In this document: positions 8,002 to 15,952 of the stretch, in pieces
Position numbering within the stretch: position 1 is the first letter of the stretch
How the letters are laid out: each line of letters opens with the position of its first letter
Assembly: GCA_030692905.1 (NCBI GenBank)
Contig: JAUYBT010000030.1
Coordinates: 1-37,529, forward strand
DNA from: Bacteroidales bacterium
GTDB lineage: Bacteria; Bacteroidota; Bacteroidia; Bacteroidales; VadinHA17
Length of the DNA: 37,529 bases
Reading direction: 5' to 3'
Position numbers and translations under genes: made by a program
The notes under the pieces: model-generated
Database searches by the model: none
What the model was told of the DNA's origin: nothing
The model's input: only the letters and a program-made list of their open reading frames with translations

Positions 8002-9216
8002 GATAACAGTTTTGATTTTTTCAAACTTCACCCTGTTTTCCTCTGACACTGGTTCTACGGGAGGTGCATCAACTTTCAGAGGATCGACCGATGATCCGTT
8101 CCGATAAAATCTGAAATCGAGATGGGGTCCGGTTGAAAGCCCGCTGCTGCCAACATAACCTATTATATCACCCTGTTTAACAGGGGCGCCCGGTGAAATA
8201 CCCTTACCAAACCTGCTCAGATGCAAATATGCAGTTGCATAAACACTATTGTGTTGAATTTTAACTACCCTTCCTGATCCGATTTCAGTTTTGGCTGAAA
8301 TAATTTTGCCATCGCCTATTGACTGAACGGGTGTACCAACAGGAGCAGCATAATCAACTCCAAAATGGGGCCTTCGTATTCTCAGAATCGGATGGAGCCT
8401 GCTTGATGAGAAACGCGAGCTTATTCTCGAAAACTGCAACGGTGCTTTTAGAAATGCTTTCCTCATGCTGTTTCCATCAATGTCGAAATATGTTTCTTTT
8501 CCATCCTGAATAAATGGTATAGCAGTAATTGAAGAACCTTTCCTATTAAACTGAGCTCCATATATTTTATCTGTTCCCAACGACTTGTTATCGATAAAAA
8601 GTTCTTCATAAATTACCTTAAAATTGTCTCCTTTCTGTAATCCGAAGAAATCGACTGTCCATGCAAAAATATCATCAAATTCAACTACCAGTGAAGGATT
8701 CAGGCCTCCTGCAATCATAGCATCCCAGAGTGAGGTTTCGATAGTCCCCGATGCATATTTGATTTCACTTTTTATCTCCTTTCTGAAAGGCGTAATATTA
8801 AGCGAATCATTAAAGCTGAATACATAACAGGTTGAAGGGTCATGTTCGTATACCAGATACCTCGCCCTGGCAATATTGTCTCTGTCGCAAAAAAGGGTAT
8901 AGTTATTACCCGACCTGATATTTCTTACATCAAAAACTGTTTTGGAATTTTTAACTGCCTGGTCAATCTCCTGCATACTGACACCTTGTTTTATGAGAAT
9001 TTCTGACAGGAAACCATTTTGCTTGATGTGACCGTAAACCAATTTGAATGAATCAGAAGGGATTCCATACAAAAAGACCGGACTGCTGATTTTTTGATTA
9101 ACAGCTGTATCTGTTGCAATTGATGCAATTTCAGGGTTGCTGTTCACTGAATTATTACAGGAAACTGAAAGAGATATAAAAGCAATTGTGATTATGGATT
9201 TTAGGTTGGTATACAT
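7975..9216 (-). CDS. M23-family peptidoglycan metallopeptidase, lipoprotein
   Basis: Predicted envelope endopeptidase that cleaves peptidoglycan cross-bridges. From the chosen ATG at 9216 the protein begins MYTNLKSIITIAFISLSVSCNN, a lipoprotein signal ending at Cys. An upstream ATG (9249) would put 11 polar residues before it. The middle region (FLSEILIKQGVSMQEID...VFDVRNIRSGNNYTLF) resembles the OapA/LysM-like domain often placed before M23. The C-terminal peptidase domain has the zinc ligands His and Asp in RPHFGVDYAAPVGTPV, and His in HLSRFGKG and GPHLDFRFY. Its 3' end overlaps purN by 27 bp in opposite orientation. leuS lies upstream on the same strand, separated by a heptamer array. Confidence 0.9.
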   Translation of the reverse strand: MYTNLKSIITIAFISLSVSCNNSVNSNPEIASIATDTAVNQKISSPVFLYGIPSDSFKLVYGHIKQNGFLSEILIKQGVSMQEIDQAVKNSKTVFDVRNIRSGNNYTLFCDRDNIARARYLVYEHDPSTCYVFSFNDSLNITPFRKEIKSEIKYASGTIETSLWDAMIAGGLNPSLVVEFDDIFAWTVDFFGLQKGDNFKVIYEELFIDNKSLGTDKIYGAQFNRKGSSITAIPFIQDGKETYFDIDGNSMRKAFLKAPLQFSRISSRFSSSRLHPILRIRRPHFGVDYAAPVGTPVQSIGDGKIISAKTEIGSGRVVKIQHNSVYATAYLHLSRFGKGISPGAPVKQGDIIGYVGSSGLSTGPHLDFRFYRNGSSVDPLKVDAPPVEPVSEENRVKFEKIKTVILSLLGTFN

Positions 9217-9243
9217 CAATATATCAGTATAATTTGTGTGTAA

Positions 9244-9331
9244 GACCAAAGACCGAAGACCGAAGACCGAAGTCAGAAGTATTGATCCTGATTGCTTCCG
9301 GCTTCCGACTTCCGATTTCTGACTTCTGACT
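9244..9331. repeat. Heptamer array A with inverted arms, 3' of leuS
   Basis: Left arm: tandem 7-mers GACCAAA, GACCGAA (three times) and GTCAGAA from 9244 to 9278. Right arm, from 9295, is close to their reverse complement: CTTCCGG, CTTCCGA (twice), TTTCTGA, CTTCTGA. About 16 bases separate the arms, so the transcript could form a long imperfect hairpin. It fills the spacer between the leuS stop and the M23 gene. Confidence 0.85.
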
Positions 9332-9333
9332 TT

Positions 9334-11997
9334 TCAATTTTTAATCACTATGTTAACGATCCTGTTCGGAACAACTATTATATTCGAAGGAGTAGCAGTT
9401 CCAATCCATTTCTTAGCCCTCTCATCAGCCAGAACTATTTTAATGATTTCTTCTTTGGAAAGGTTGACCGGGAGTTCAATTTTAAACCTCATTTTACCGT
9501 TAAATGATACCGGATAATCAAAGATGTCTTCTTTCAGAAACTCCTCATTGAATTCAGTCCATGGCTCATATGAAAGAGTTTCATTATGACCCAGCAGATG
9601 CCATAATTCCTCAGCCATGTGTGGCGCAAAAGGAGCAAGGACCTTTGTAAATATACAGGCGGTATCAACTGTTACTTTACCCTTTTTTGTTGCAAGGTTG
9701 AGGAATATCATCATTGCAGAAATTGCTGTATTAAACCGTAGGTTTTCAATATCCCCCTCTACTTTTTTGATAACATGGTGAAGTGCTTTTACGACCTCTC
9801 CATCTTCCTCTCCCTTAGTTATATTCTCCGGATTTGACAGGAACCTGAAAGTTCTCCCAAGGAACCCGAATACTCCTTTGACGCCTTTATCGTCCCATGG
9901 TTTTGTAACATCAAGTGGCCCCATAAACATCTCATAAAGTCTTAGGGAGTCAGCCCCGTATTTTGATGTAACATCATCGGGATTAACTACATTCTTGAGC
10001 GATTTTGACATTTTTGCGACGATCTGTTTCAGTTTGTCACCTGTCTCTTTATGGAAGTATTTGCCCTCACGCTCTTCAACCAGATCACCTGAAACCTTGG
10101 ACCCTGATTCAGTTTCGTAAGCAAAGGCAAGGATCATTCCCTGGTTGAATAATCTTTGATAGGGTTCGTCTGTTGAGACAATTCCAAGGTCAAATAATAC
10201 TTTGTGCCAGAACCGGCTGTAAAGGAGGTGAAGGACAGCATGTTCAGCGCCACCAATATAAAGATCAACCGGCATCCAGTATTTCTCTTTTGTCAGGTCA
10301 AAAATTATTTTGTCATTTTTCGGATCAATAAACCGGAGGTAATACCAGCACGATCCTGCCCATTGAGGCATGGTATTGGTTTCCCTTCTGCCTTTGCGTC
10401 CGTTTTTATCAGCTACATTCAACCATTCAGTTGAGTTTGAAAGAGGTGATTCGCCCGTTTCGCCTGGAAGATATTTTTCAAGTTTAGGCAGTTCGAGGGG
10501 AAGTTCATTCTCGTTCATCGCTGTAATTTCTCCATCTTCCCAATGAATTACAGGAAATGGCTCACCCCAGTATCTCTGTCTGCTGAAAAGCCAGTCGCGG
10601 AGCTTATAGTTAACTTTCGCTGTTCCCAGGTTTTTTGTCCCAAGCCACCTGGTAATATGAGCGATACCAGCATCTTTATTCATGCCGTTTATGTCAATAC
10701 CGGTCGATTTATCTGATGAGTTAATATATTTCCCGTCTTCAGTCCAGCATTCCTTCCCGTCAAGGATTCTTTTCTTCTGCTCTGAATCAGAAACATCAGG
10801 ATCTTGTATGCAGACAATAGGAAGATTGAATTTTTGAGCAAATTCGAAGTCCCTGGTGTCGTGAGCAGGAACAGCCATAATTGCACCTGTGCCGTAACCT
10901 GTTAATACATAATCAGCTACCCATATCGGTATCTGCTTCTTATTTACAGGATTAATTGCATACCTGCCGGTAAAGATCCCTGTTTTTTCTTTTGCAAGAT
11001 CAGTCCGGTCAAGGTCTGATTTAAGAGAAGTAGCTTTAATATAATCGTTAACGGAATTTTTATTGTCATGTATTGTAATTGCATCTGTAAGAGGATGTTC
11101 AGGTGCAATTACCATATATGTTGCTCCAAATAATGTGTCGGGCCTTGTTGTAAAAACGGTCAAATTTTCGTTTAATCCTTCAATTTTAAAATCAACTTCA
11201 GCTCCGGTTGAGCGCCCTATCCAGTTGCGCTGCATATCTTTAATCCCTTCAGGCCAGTCGAGTTTATCAATGCCTTTCAGCAGCCGTTCGGCATAAAGTG
11301 GAATGCGGAGCATCCATTGTTTGAGATTTTTCTTTTCAACCCTGTTCCCGCATTTCTCATGAGAACCATCAGTCATGACCTCTTCGTTTGCGCATACTAT
11401 CCGGCAGCTTGGACACCACCACACCAAGGCATTGTCGTAGTATGCAAGTCTCTTGGAATCAATGTATTTAACTATCTCTTTCTGACCAAGCTTTGCAATG
11501 TTTTCCGGTAACTTTAATTCGGAAATTGGTCTTCCTCTCTGCAATTTATCATCGAACCATGTATTATAAAGCTGTATAAATATCCACTGGGTCCATTTAA
11601 AATAGCCGGGATCAGTTGTATTAATTTCTTTGTCCCAGTCATAACTTAGTCCGAGTTCTTTTATCTGTCTTCTGAAAGTATCACAATTGTTATTTGTGGT
11701 AATTGAAGGATGTGTTCCGGTTTGTATGGCATACTGTTCTGCAGGAAGGCCGAATGCATCCCATCCCATTGGGTGGAGTACATTGAATCCTTTCATCCTT
11801 TTGTATCTGCTGAAAATATCTGTTGCTGTATATCCCTCAGGGTGACCCACATGCAGACCTGCCCCTGACGGGTAAGGGAACATGTCGAGAATATAACACT
11901 TTTTCGGATTAGTTAAATCTTCCGGAGTTTTAAAGGTTTTGTTATCCTCCCAGTATTTCTGCCACCTCTTTTCAATTTCGTGGAAATTGTAATCCAT
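9334..11997 (-). CDS. leuS: Leucyl-tRNA synthetase
   Basis: Class Ia aminoacyl-tRNA synthetase that charges tRNA-Leu. The 887-residue length fits the bacterial LeuRS family. The HIGH signature appears as FPYPSGAGLHVGHPEGYT near residue 45, and the KMSKS loop as VAKMSKSLKNVVNPDDV. The editing (CP1) domain is present, with the threonine-rich motif in LTVFTTRPDTLFGATYMV and the GTGAIMAVPAHDTRD segment. A C-terminal anticodon-binding domain is complete. The gene is monocistronic by appearance, with a heptamer inverted-repeat array on each side (9244-9331 and 12031-12124). Confidence 0.97.
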   Translation of the reverse strand: MDYNFHEIEKRWQKYWEDNKTFKTPEDLTNPKKCYILDMFPYPSGAGLHVGHPEGYTATDIFSRYKRMKGFNVLHPMGWDAFGLPAEQYAIQTGTHPSITTNNNCDTFRRQIKELGLSYDWDKEINTTDPGYFKWTQWIFIQLYNTWFDDKLQRGRPISELKLPENIAKLGQKEIVKYIDSKRLAYYDNALVWWCPSCRIVCANEEVMTDGSHEKCGNRVEKKNLKQWMLRIPLYAERLLKGIDKLDWPEGIKDMQRNWIGRSTGAEVDFKIEGLNENLTVFTTRPDTLFGATYMVIAPEHPLTDAITIHDNKNSVNDYIKATSLKSDLDRTDLAKEKTGIFTGRYAINPVNKKQIPIWVADYVLTGYGTGAIMAVPAHDTRDFEFAQKFNLPIVCIQDPDVSDSEQKKRILDGKECWTEDGKYINSSDKSTGIDINGMNKDAGIAHITRWLGTKNLGTAKVNYKLRDWLFSRQRYWGEPFPVIHWEDGEITAMNENELPLELPKLEKYLPGETGESPLSNSTEWLNVADKNGRKGRRETNTMPQWAGSCWYYLRFIDPKNDKIIFDLTKEKYWMPVDLYIGGAEHAVLHLLYSRFWHKVLFDLGIVSTDEPYQRLFNQGMILAFAYETESGSKVSGDLVEEREGKYFHKETGDKLKQIVAKMSKSLKNVVNPDDVTSKYGADSLRLYEMFMGPLDVTKPWDDKGVKGVFGFLGRTFRFLSNPENITKGEEDGEVVKALHHVIKKVEGDIENLRFNTAISAMMIFLNLATKKGKVTVDTACIFTKVLAPFAPHMAEELWHLLGHNETLSYEPWTEFNEEFLKEDIFDYPVSFNGKMRFKIELPVNLSKEEIIKIVLADERAKKWIGTATPSNIIVVPNRIVNIVIKN

Positions 11998-12030
11998 CTT
12001 GCTCTTTTCTTGATAAGTTGTTTCTAATAA

Positions 12031-12124
12031 GTCCGAAGACCGAAGTCAGAAGTCCGAAGTTTAAAGATTGCCACCGTATCTATAATTCTTAACTTCTGAC
12101 TTCCGACTTCCGACTTCCGACTTC
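12031..12124. repeat. Heptamer array B with inverted arms, 5' of leuS
   Basis: Left arm from 12031: GTCCGAA, GACCGAA, GTCAGAA, GTCCGAA. Right arm from 12093: CTTCTGA, CTTCCGA (three times), CTTC. The arms are reverse complements in the same GAAGTCS-type 7-mer family as array A and are separated by about 33 bases. The rest of the 303-base gap (11998-12300) holds an imperfect 12-bp inverted repeat (12126-12137 / 12154-12165) and the tRNA-Arg promoter, with no gene. Confidence 0.85.
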
Positions 12125-12257
12125 ACAGCATTTAAACCTGATTAGTTAAAATAGTTTTAATGCTGAATATGAGTCTGCGAAAATAGAAAATCTTTGGCAA
12201 ATTTCATTAATGAGGTGTTGCAATAGATGGTCGGATCAGGTAAATTTACTGAATTAG

Positions 12258-12288
12258 TTGTATAAATGGGCTTTTGGTTATATTTTTG
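12258..12288 (+). promoter_or_regulatory. Promoter of tRNA-Arg
   Basis: TTG (12258-12260), a 20-base spacer, then TATTTTTG (12281-12288) matches the Bacteroidota sigma-A pattern of TTG, 19-20 bases and TAnnTTTG. Transcription would start a few bases before the tRNA 5' end at 12301. Confidence 0.6.
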
Positions 12289-12300
12289 CGTTGTTGTTAT

Positions 12301-12373
12301 GGTCCCGTAGTTCAATGGATAGAATGACAGATTCCGGTTCTGTTGGTTGGGCGTTCGAGTCGCCCCGGGATCA
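12301..12373 (+). tRNA. tRNA-Arg (anticodon CCG)
   Basis: A 73-base cloverleaf can be folded by eye. The acceptor stem is GGTCCCG with CGGGATC (one G-U pair). The D stem is GTTC/GAAT, the anticodon stem ACAGA/TCTGT with loop TTCCGGT (anticodon CCG, codon CGG), and the T arm GGGCG-TTCGAGT-CGCCC. The discriminator base is A. CCA is not encoded. A promoter lies directly upstream and a terminator three bases downstream, so it is a single-gene unit. Confidence 0.95.
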
Positions 12374-12375
12374 CA

Positions 12376-12399
12376 AAAAGGCGCTGAAAGGCGCCTTTT
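12376..12399 (+). terminator. Terminator of tRNA-Arg
   Basis: AAAAGGCGC (12376-12384) pairs with GCGCCTTTT (12391-12399) around a 6-base loop. The stem has a GC core and a T tail immediately after the tRNA. Confidence 0.85.
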
Positions 12400-12400
12400 C

Positions 12401-12491
12401 AAGTTAAAAGTTAAGACAAAAGATAAAAGGATAAAGACAAAAGTATATAGAGGCCTAACCAGGAACTCGAAACGAGGAACCCGAAACCCTT
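12401..12491. repeat. Heptamer array D: two different 7-mer families
   Basis: First block: AAGTTAA twice (12401, 12408), then variants of GACAAAA at 12415, 12422, 12429 and 12436. Second block: AACCAGG, AACTCGA, AACGAGG, AACCCGA, AACCCTT in exact 7-base phase from 12457 to 12491. The second block overlaps the last codons of the minus-strand gene that ends at 12455. Unlike arrays A-C the two blocks are not clear inverted partners. Confidence 0.7.
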
Positions 12492-13048
12492 AAGATTTCG
12501 ATCATTTCCATTATCGCCTCAGTATCAACAGTATCCTTTATAGGAGACAGACCTAAGAGTATCCTGGCCTTGTTTAGATCATCACCGGTAATGAAATCTT
12601 TACCAATTAATATATAGTATAGCAATGCTGATTTCAGTGTGTTTGATTTGACCCTGAAAGAGTGCGGACTTGATCGAGCTGGGAAAAGATGGACGTACCT
12701 GATTTCGTTATTGTGATATTTAAGGGTCCATTGTGAACTGTCGGATAATGAGATTATTTTGAAGTTATTCATATTTATACCTGCCCAAAGGGAGAAAGGC
12801 TCTCTCCTTAAAATATCTTTCTGTTCAAGAAATTCTTCAACTTCTTTGCAAATATTAATAATAGATAATGATCCGGTATAAACATCCATTACAGATGTGC
12901 CCAGATGTTTCAGGTCTTTAATGAGATTTTTAATATCAGCATTAGATTCATCTTCTATTTTAAGATTTATGAACTCTTTAATGAATCCAAGATGGTGCTT
13001 AAGAGGGTTGAATAAAAGGGGTTCAGGTATTTGATAACCAATATTCAT
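12455..13048 (-). CDS. Protein of unknown function, heptamer-encoded C-terminus
   Basis: I do not recognise this family. The 197-residue protein has no signal peptide or membrane helix. It begins MNIGYQIPEPLLFNPLKHHLGFIKEFIN and looks mainly helical, with a more beta-like centre (WTLKYHNNEIRYVHLFPARSSPHSFRVKS). It reads like a real gene: AT-rich normal codon use and no internal stops. The last 11 residues (RVSGSSFRVPG) are encoded by the AACCNGR-type heptamer array, so the original stop was probably lost or moved when the repeat expanded. It stands alone between tRNA-Arg and the divergent carbohydrate locus. Confidence 0.65.
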   Translation of the reverse strand: MNIGYQIPEPLLFNPLKHHLGFIKEFINLKIEDESNADIKNLIKDLKHLGTSVMDVYTGSLSIINICKEVEEFLEQKDILRREPFSLWAGINMNNFKIISLSDSSQWTLKYHNNEIRYVHLFPARSSPHSFRVKSNTLKSALLYYILIGKDFITGDDLNKARILLGLSPIKDTVDTEAIMEMIEILRVSGSSFRVPG

Positions 13049-13142
13049 ATTACAAAGATAAGCTAAAGAAAAAAAGCATTTAAGAATAATATAGCATGAA
13101 TGTCATAATATTTAGAATCGATTAACTTTATGAACTGAATAA

Positions 13143-14417
13143 ATGGCTTTTAAATTTTTAGATATGCCAGACTCTTCAAGACAGAATTTCTTAAAGACAA
13201 TAAACCATCAGCAACCTGATAAGGTTGTAGTAGATTTTGGCTCCACCGCTGTAACAGGTATCCATGTCGTGATTGTTGAAAAACTTCGTGAATACTACGG
13301 ACTGGAGAAAAAACCTGTCAAAGTTATTGAACCGTACCAGATGCTCGGAGAGATTGACAATGAGTTGATAAAAGCAATGAATATAGATGTAATTGGATTG
13401 TTTTCTGCAAAGAATATGTTCGGAGTTCCGAATGAAAACTGGAAGGTTCATAAAACGCTATGGGGACAGGAGGTACTTTTTCCCGGCACTTTTAATTACA
13501 CTTATAACAGCAATGGTGATATTCTGATGTATCCTGAAGGAGATACTTCTGTACCTCCAAGTGGTATGATGCCAAAGGCGGGTTACTTTTTCGACGCCCT
13601 CGACAGACAGCAGCCTATTGATGAATCAAAGATGAAAGTAGAGGACAACCTTGAGGAATTTGCTCATATCACTGAGCCGGAGCTTACTTACTGGAAAAAT
13701 CAGATTAAATTACTTGAAGATAATTCAAAAGCAGTAGTTGCTTCTTTAGGAGGGACAGCCCTGGGAGATATTGCCCTTGTCCCTGCTGTCGGGTTAAAGA
13801 ATCCAAAAGGAATTCGTGGTGTCGAAGAATGGTATATTTCCACACTCATAAGAGAGGATTTTATTAAAGGAATATATGACAGGCAGACAGATATAGCCAT
13901 TGAAAATCTTAAGTTATTACACAATGTCATAGGAAATAAAATTGATGTTGTCTTTACTTGTGGTACCGATTTCGGTACCCAGAATTCAACTTTCTGTTCA
14001 CCTGAAACCTACGACAGGGTTTGGTTGCCATATTATAAAAAAGTAAATGACTGGATCCACCAGAATACAAACTGGAAAACATTTAAACACTCATGCGGTG
14101 CTGTTGAACCGCTTTTGTCGCATTTCATCGAATCGGGATTTGATATTATAAATCCGGTTCAGATAAATGCCTCTGATATGGATCCCCGGAAACTTAAGAA
14201 GGAATATGGTGATAAGCTTGTCTTCTGGGGCGGAGGTGTTGATACCCAGGGTGTTTTTGCTTTCGGAACTCCGGCTCAGGTTAAGGAGCAGGTTAAATCC
14301 CAGTGTGAAATGTTTAACAATAATGGTGGTTTCGTCTTTAACACTGTTCATAATATTCAGGCTAACGTCCCCTTTGAAAATGTCGTTGCGATGCTGGAGG
14401 CCTTGAAAGAATTCTGA
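13143..14417 (+). CDS. UroD/MtaA-family methyltransferase-like protein
   Basis: Member of the uroporphyrinogen decarboxylase/MtaA-CmuA superfamily, 424 residues, cytoplasmic. The N-terminal RQNFLKTINHQQPDKVVVDFGST is the usual opening of the non-haem subgroup. FKHSCGAVEPLLSHFIESGF has the His-x-Cys pair that binds zinc in MtaA-type methyltransferases, and GGFVFNTVHNIQANVP is the conserved end of the barrel. Nothing around it concerns haem. It lies 33 bases before an MFS sugar porter and a GH2 gene, so a role in sugar use is more likely than haem synthesis. Homologues near carbohydrate genes are often annotated only by family. An ATG at 13164 is an alternative start. Confidence 0.8.
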   Translation: MAFKFLDMPDSSRQNFLKTINHQQPDKVVVDFGSTAVTGIHVVIVEKLREYYGLEKKPVKVIEPYQMLGEIDNELIKAMNIDVIGLFSAKNMFGVPNENWKVHKTLWGQEVLFPGTFNYTYNSNGDILMYPEGDTSVPPSGMMPKAGYFFDALDRQQPIDESKMKVEDNLEEFAHITEPELTYWKNQIKLLEDNSKAVVASLGGTALGDIALVPAVGLKNPKGIRGVEEWYISTLIREDFIKGIYDRQTDIAIENLKLLHNVIGNKIDVVFTCGTDFGTQNSTFCSPETYDRVWLPYYKKVNDWIHQNTNWKTFKHSCGAVEPLLSHFIESGFDIINPVQINASDMDPRKLKKEYGDKLVFWGGGVDTQGVFAFGTPAQVKEQVKSQCEMFNNNGGFVFNTVHNIQANVPFENVVAMLEALKEF

Positions 14418-14450
14418 TAAAACCAATCCTGAAATATTCAAGCTGTACTA

Positions 14451-15848
14451 ATGAAAGACCAAAAAATTAACTGGAATTACCTGGTAAGCATTTCGCTTGT
14501 TTCTGCAATGGGTGGACTTCTTTTCGGTTACGATTGGGTCGTGATAGGAGGAGCAAAACCTTTTTATGAACCTTTTTTAGGAATTACAAACAATACGTTT
14601 TTACAGGGCTGGGCAATGAGTTGTGCTCTTATAGGTTGTCTGGCAGGAGCAGTGTTATCTGGTTGGTTAAGTGACCGGTTTGGGAGGAAAAAACTCCTGA
14701 TTCTGTCCGCAGGTTTATTTGTTGCAGCATCCCTTGGAACAGGAGCATCTGGTTCATTTGGAACATTTATTATCTTCCGGATGCTTGGTGGTATTGGTAT
14801 TGGTCTTGCCTCAAATCTCTCTCCAATGTATATTGCTGAAATTACACCCGGTAATGTCAGGGGAGGATTTGTTTCAATAAACCAGCTAACCATTGTCATA
14901 GGGATTCTTGCAGCTCAGCTAGTTAACTGGAGGATTGCCCGACCTGTTCCTGCCGGGGCAACAACAAGTGATATTCTGACTTCATGGAACGGACAAATGG
15001 GTTGGCGATGGATGTTTTATGCCTGCACTGTACCTGCAGGACTCTTTTTTATTCTTATGTGGTTTGTACCGGAAAGTCCGAGATGGCTGGCAAAAGATCA
15101 AACTAATCACAGTAAGGTACTTAAGATATTGACAAAAATTGGCGGTCCCCATTTTGCAGGTTCTGAACTGACCTCAATTAATGAAACCTTACGTAAAGGG
15201 GCAGATAAGTCAGATTTTAGTCTTCTAATGCAACCAGGTTTCCGTAAAATCCTGATTCTTGGTATCGTTATTGCAGTTTTCCAGCAATGGTGCGGGATAA
15301 ACGTGATTTTCAATTATGCTCAGGAGATCTTTGCAACCGCAGGTTATAGCGTTTCAGACATCCTGTTTAATATAGTGATTACCGGTAGCGTAAACCTTGT
15401 TTTCACATTTATCGGGATGTTTACTGTCGACAAACTTGGCAGGAAAACGCTTATGCTTCTGGGTTCAGGGGGTCTTGCAGGTATATTTGCCGTAATCGGG
15501 AGTATGTACTTTTTCCATTTGCAGGGATTACCTTTATTAATAATGGTAGTAGTTGCAATTGCCTGTTATGCTATGTCGCTCGCACCGGTAACATGGGTTA
15601 TTCTCTCTGAGATTTTTCCAAACCGCATGCGCGGAACTGCAATGTCGGTTGCAACATTTTCATTGTGGACAGCCTGTTTCGTGCTTACTTACACATTCCC
15701 GTTACTGAATAAGCTGCTTAATGCTTCAGGTACTTTCTGGCTTTACGGGGTAATTTGTGTGATTGGTTTCTGGTTCATTTATAAAAGACTACCAGAAACA
15801 AAAGGAAAGTCTCTTGAAGAAATTGAACATGAATTAACTAAAATTTGA
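14451..15848 (+). CDS. MFS sugar:proton symporter (XylE-like)
   Basis: Inner-membrane importer of monosaccharides, 465 residues with about 12 membrane helices. Sugar-porter signatures are all present: GGLLFGYDWVVIGG in helix 1, SDRFGRKK in loop 2-3, RMLGGIGIGLAS, PMYIAEITPGNVRG, FVPESPRWL, QQWCGINVIFNYAQEIF, DKLGRKTLML and the C-terminal LPETKGKSLEEIE. The nearest named relatives are xylose and other hexose/pentose symporters; the sugar cannot be read from sequence. It lies 33 bases downstream of the UroD-like gene and upstream of the GH2 gene on the same strand, so it probably takes up sugars released by the neighbouring glycosidases. Confidence 0.9.
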   Translation: MKDQKINWNYLVSISLVSAMGGLLFGYDWVVIGGAKPFYEPFLGITNNTFLQGWAMSCALIGCLAGAVLSGWLSDRFGRKKLLILSAGLFVAASLGTGASGSFGTFIIFRMLGGIGIGLASNLSPMYIAEITPGNVRGGFVSINQLTIVIGILAAQLVNWRIARPVPAGATTSDILTSWNGQMGWRWMFYACTVPAGLFFILMWFVPESPRWLAKDQTNHSKVLKILTKIGGPHFAGSELTSINETLRKGADKSDFSLLMQPGFRKILILGIVIAVFQQWCGINVIFNYAQEIFATAGYSVSDILFNIVITGSVNLVFTFIGMFTVDKLGRKTLMLLGSGGLAGIFAVIGSMYFFHLQGLPLLIMVVVAIACYAMSLAPVTWVILSEIFPNRMRGTAMSVATFSLWTACFVLTYTFPLLNKLLNASGTFWLYGVICVIGFWFIYKRLPETKGKSLEEIEHELTKI

Positions 15849-15854
15849 CAAAAT

Positions 15855-15933
15855 GACGCTCGACACAAGACACACGACACAAGGAAGAAAAGAATTTGAT
15901 TTCCCCTGCGCCGTTAGTCGTGAGTCGTGCGTC
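15855..15933. repeat. Heptamer array C with inverted arms
   Basis: Left arm: GACGCTC, GACACAA, GACACAC, GACACAA in 7-base phase from 15855 to 15882. Right arm (15913-15933) reads, on the minus strand, GACGCAC, GACTCAC, GACTAAC. The arms can pair across a 30-base loop. It fills the spacer between the MFS porter gene and the GH2 lipoprotein gene. The 7-mer differs from arrays A and B but has the same period and architecture. Confidence 0.75.
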
Positions 15934-15952
15934 AACAACAAATATATTTGAT

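Noticed and set aside
9244..12124. CRISPR array
   Set aside because: The repeats are 7-mers in tandem with no unique spacers, and they occur in inverted arms. No cas genes are present.
12157..12402. 81-codon minus-strand ORF
   Set aside because: It covers the tRNA-Arg gene and its terminator in antisense; no independent protein features.
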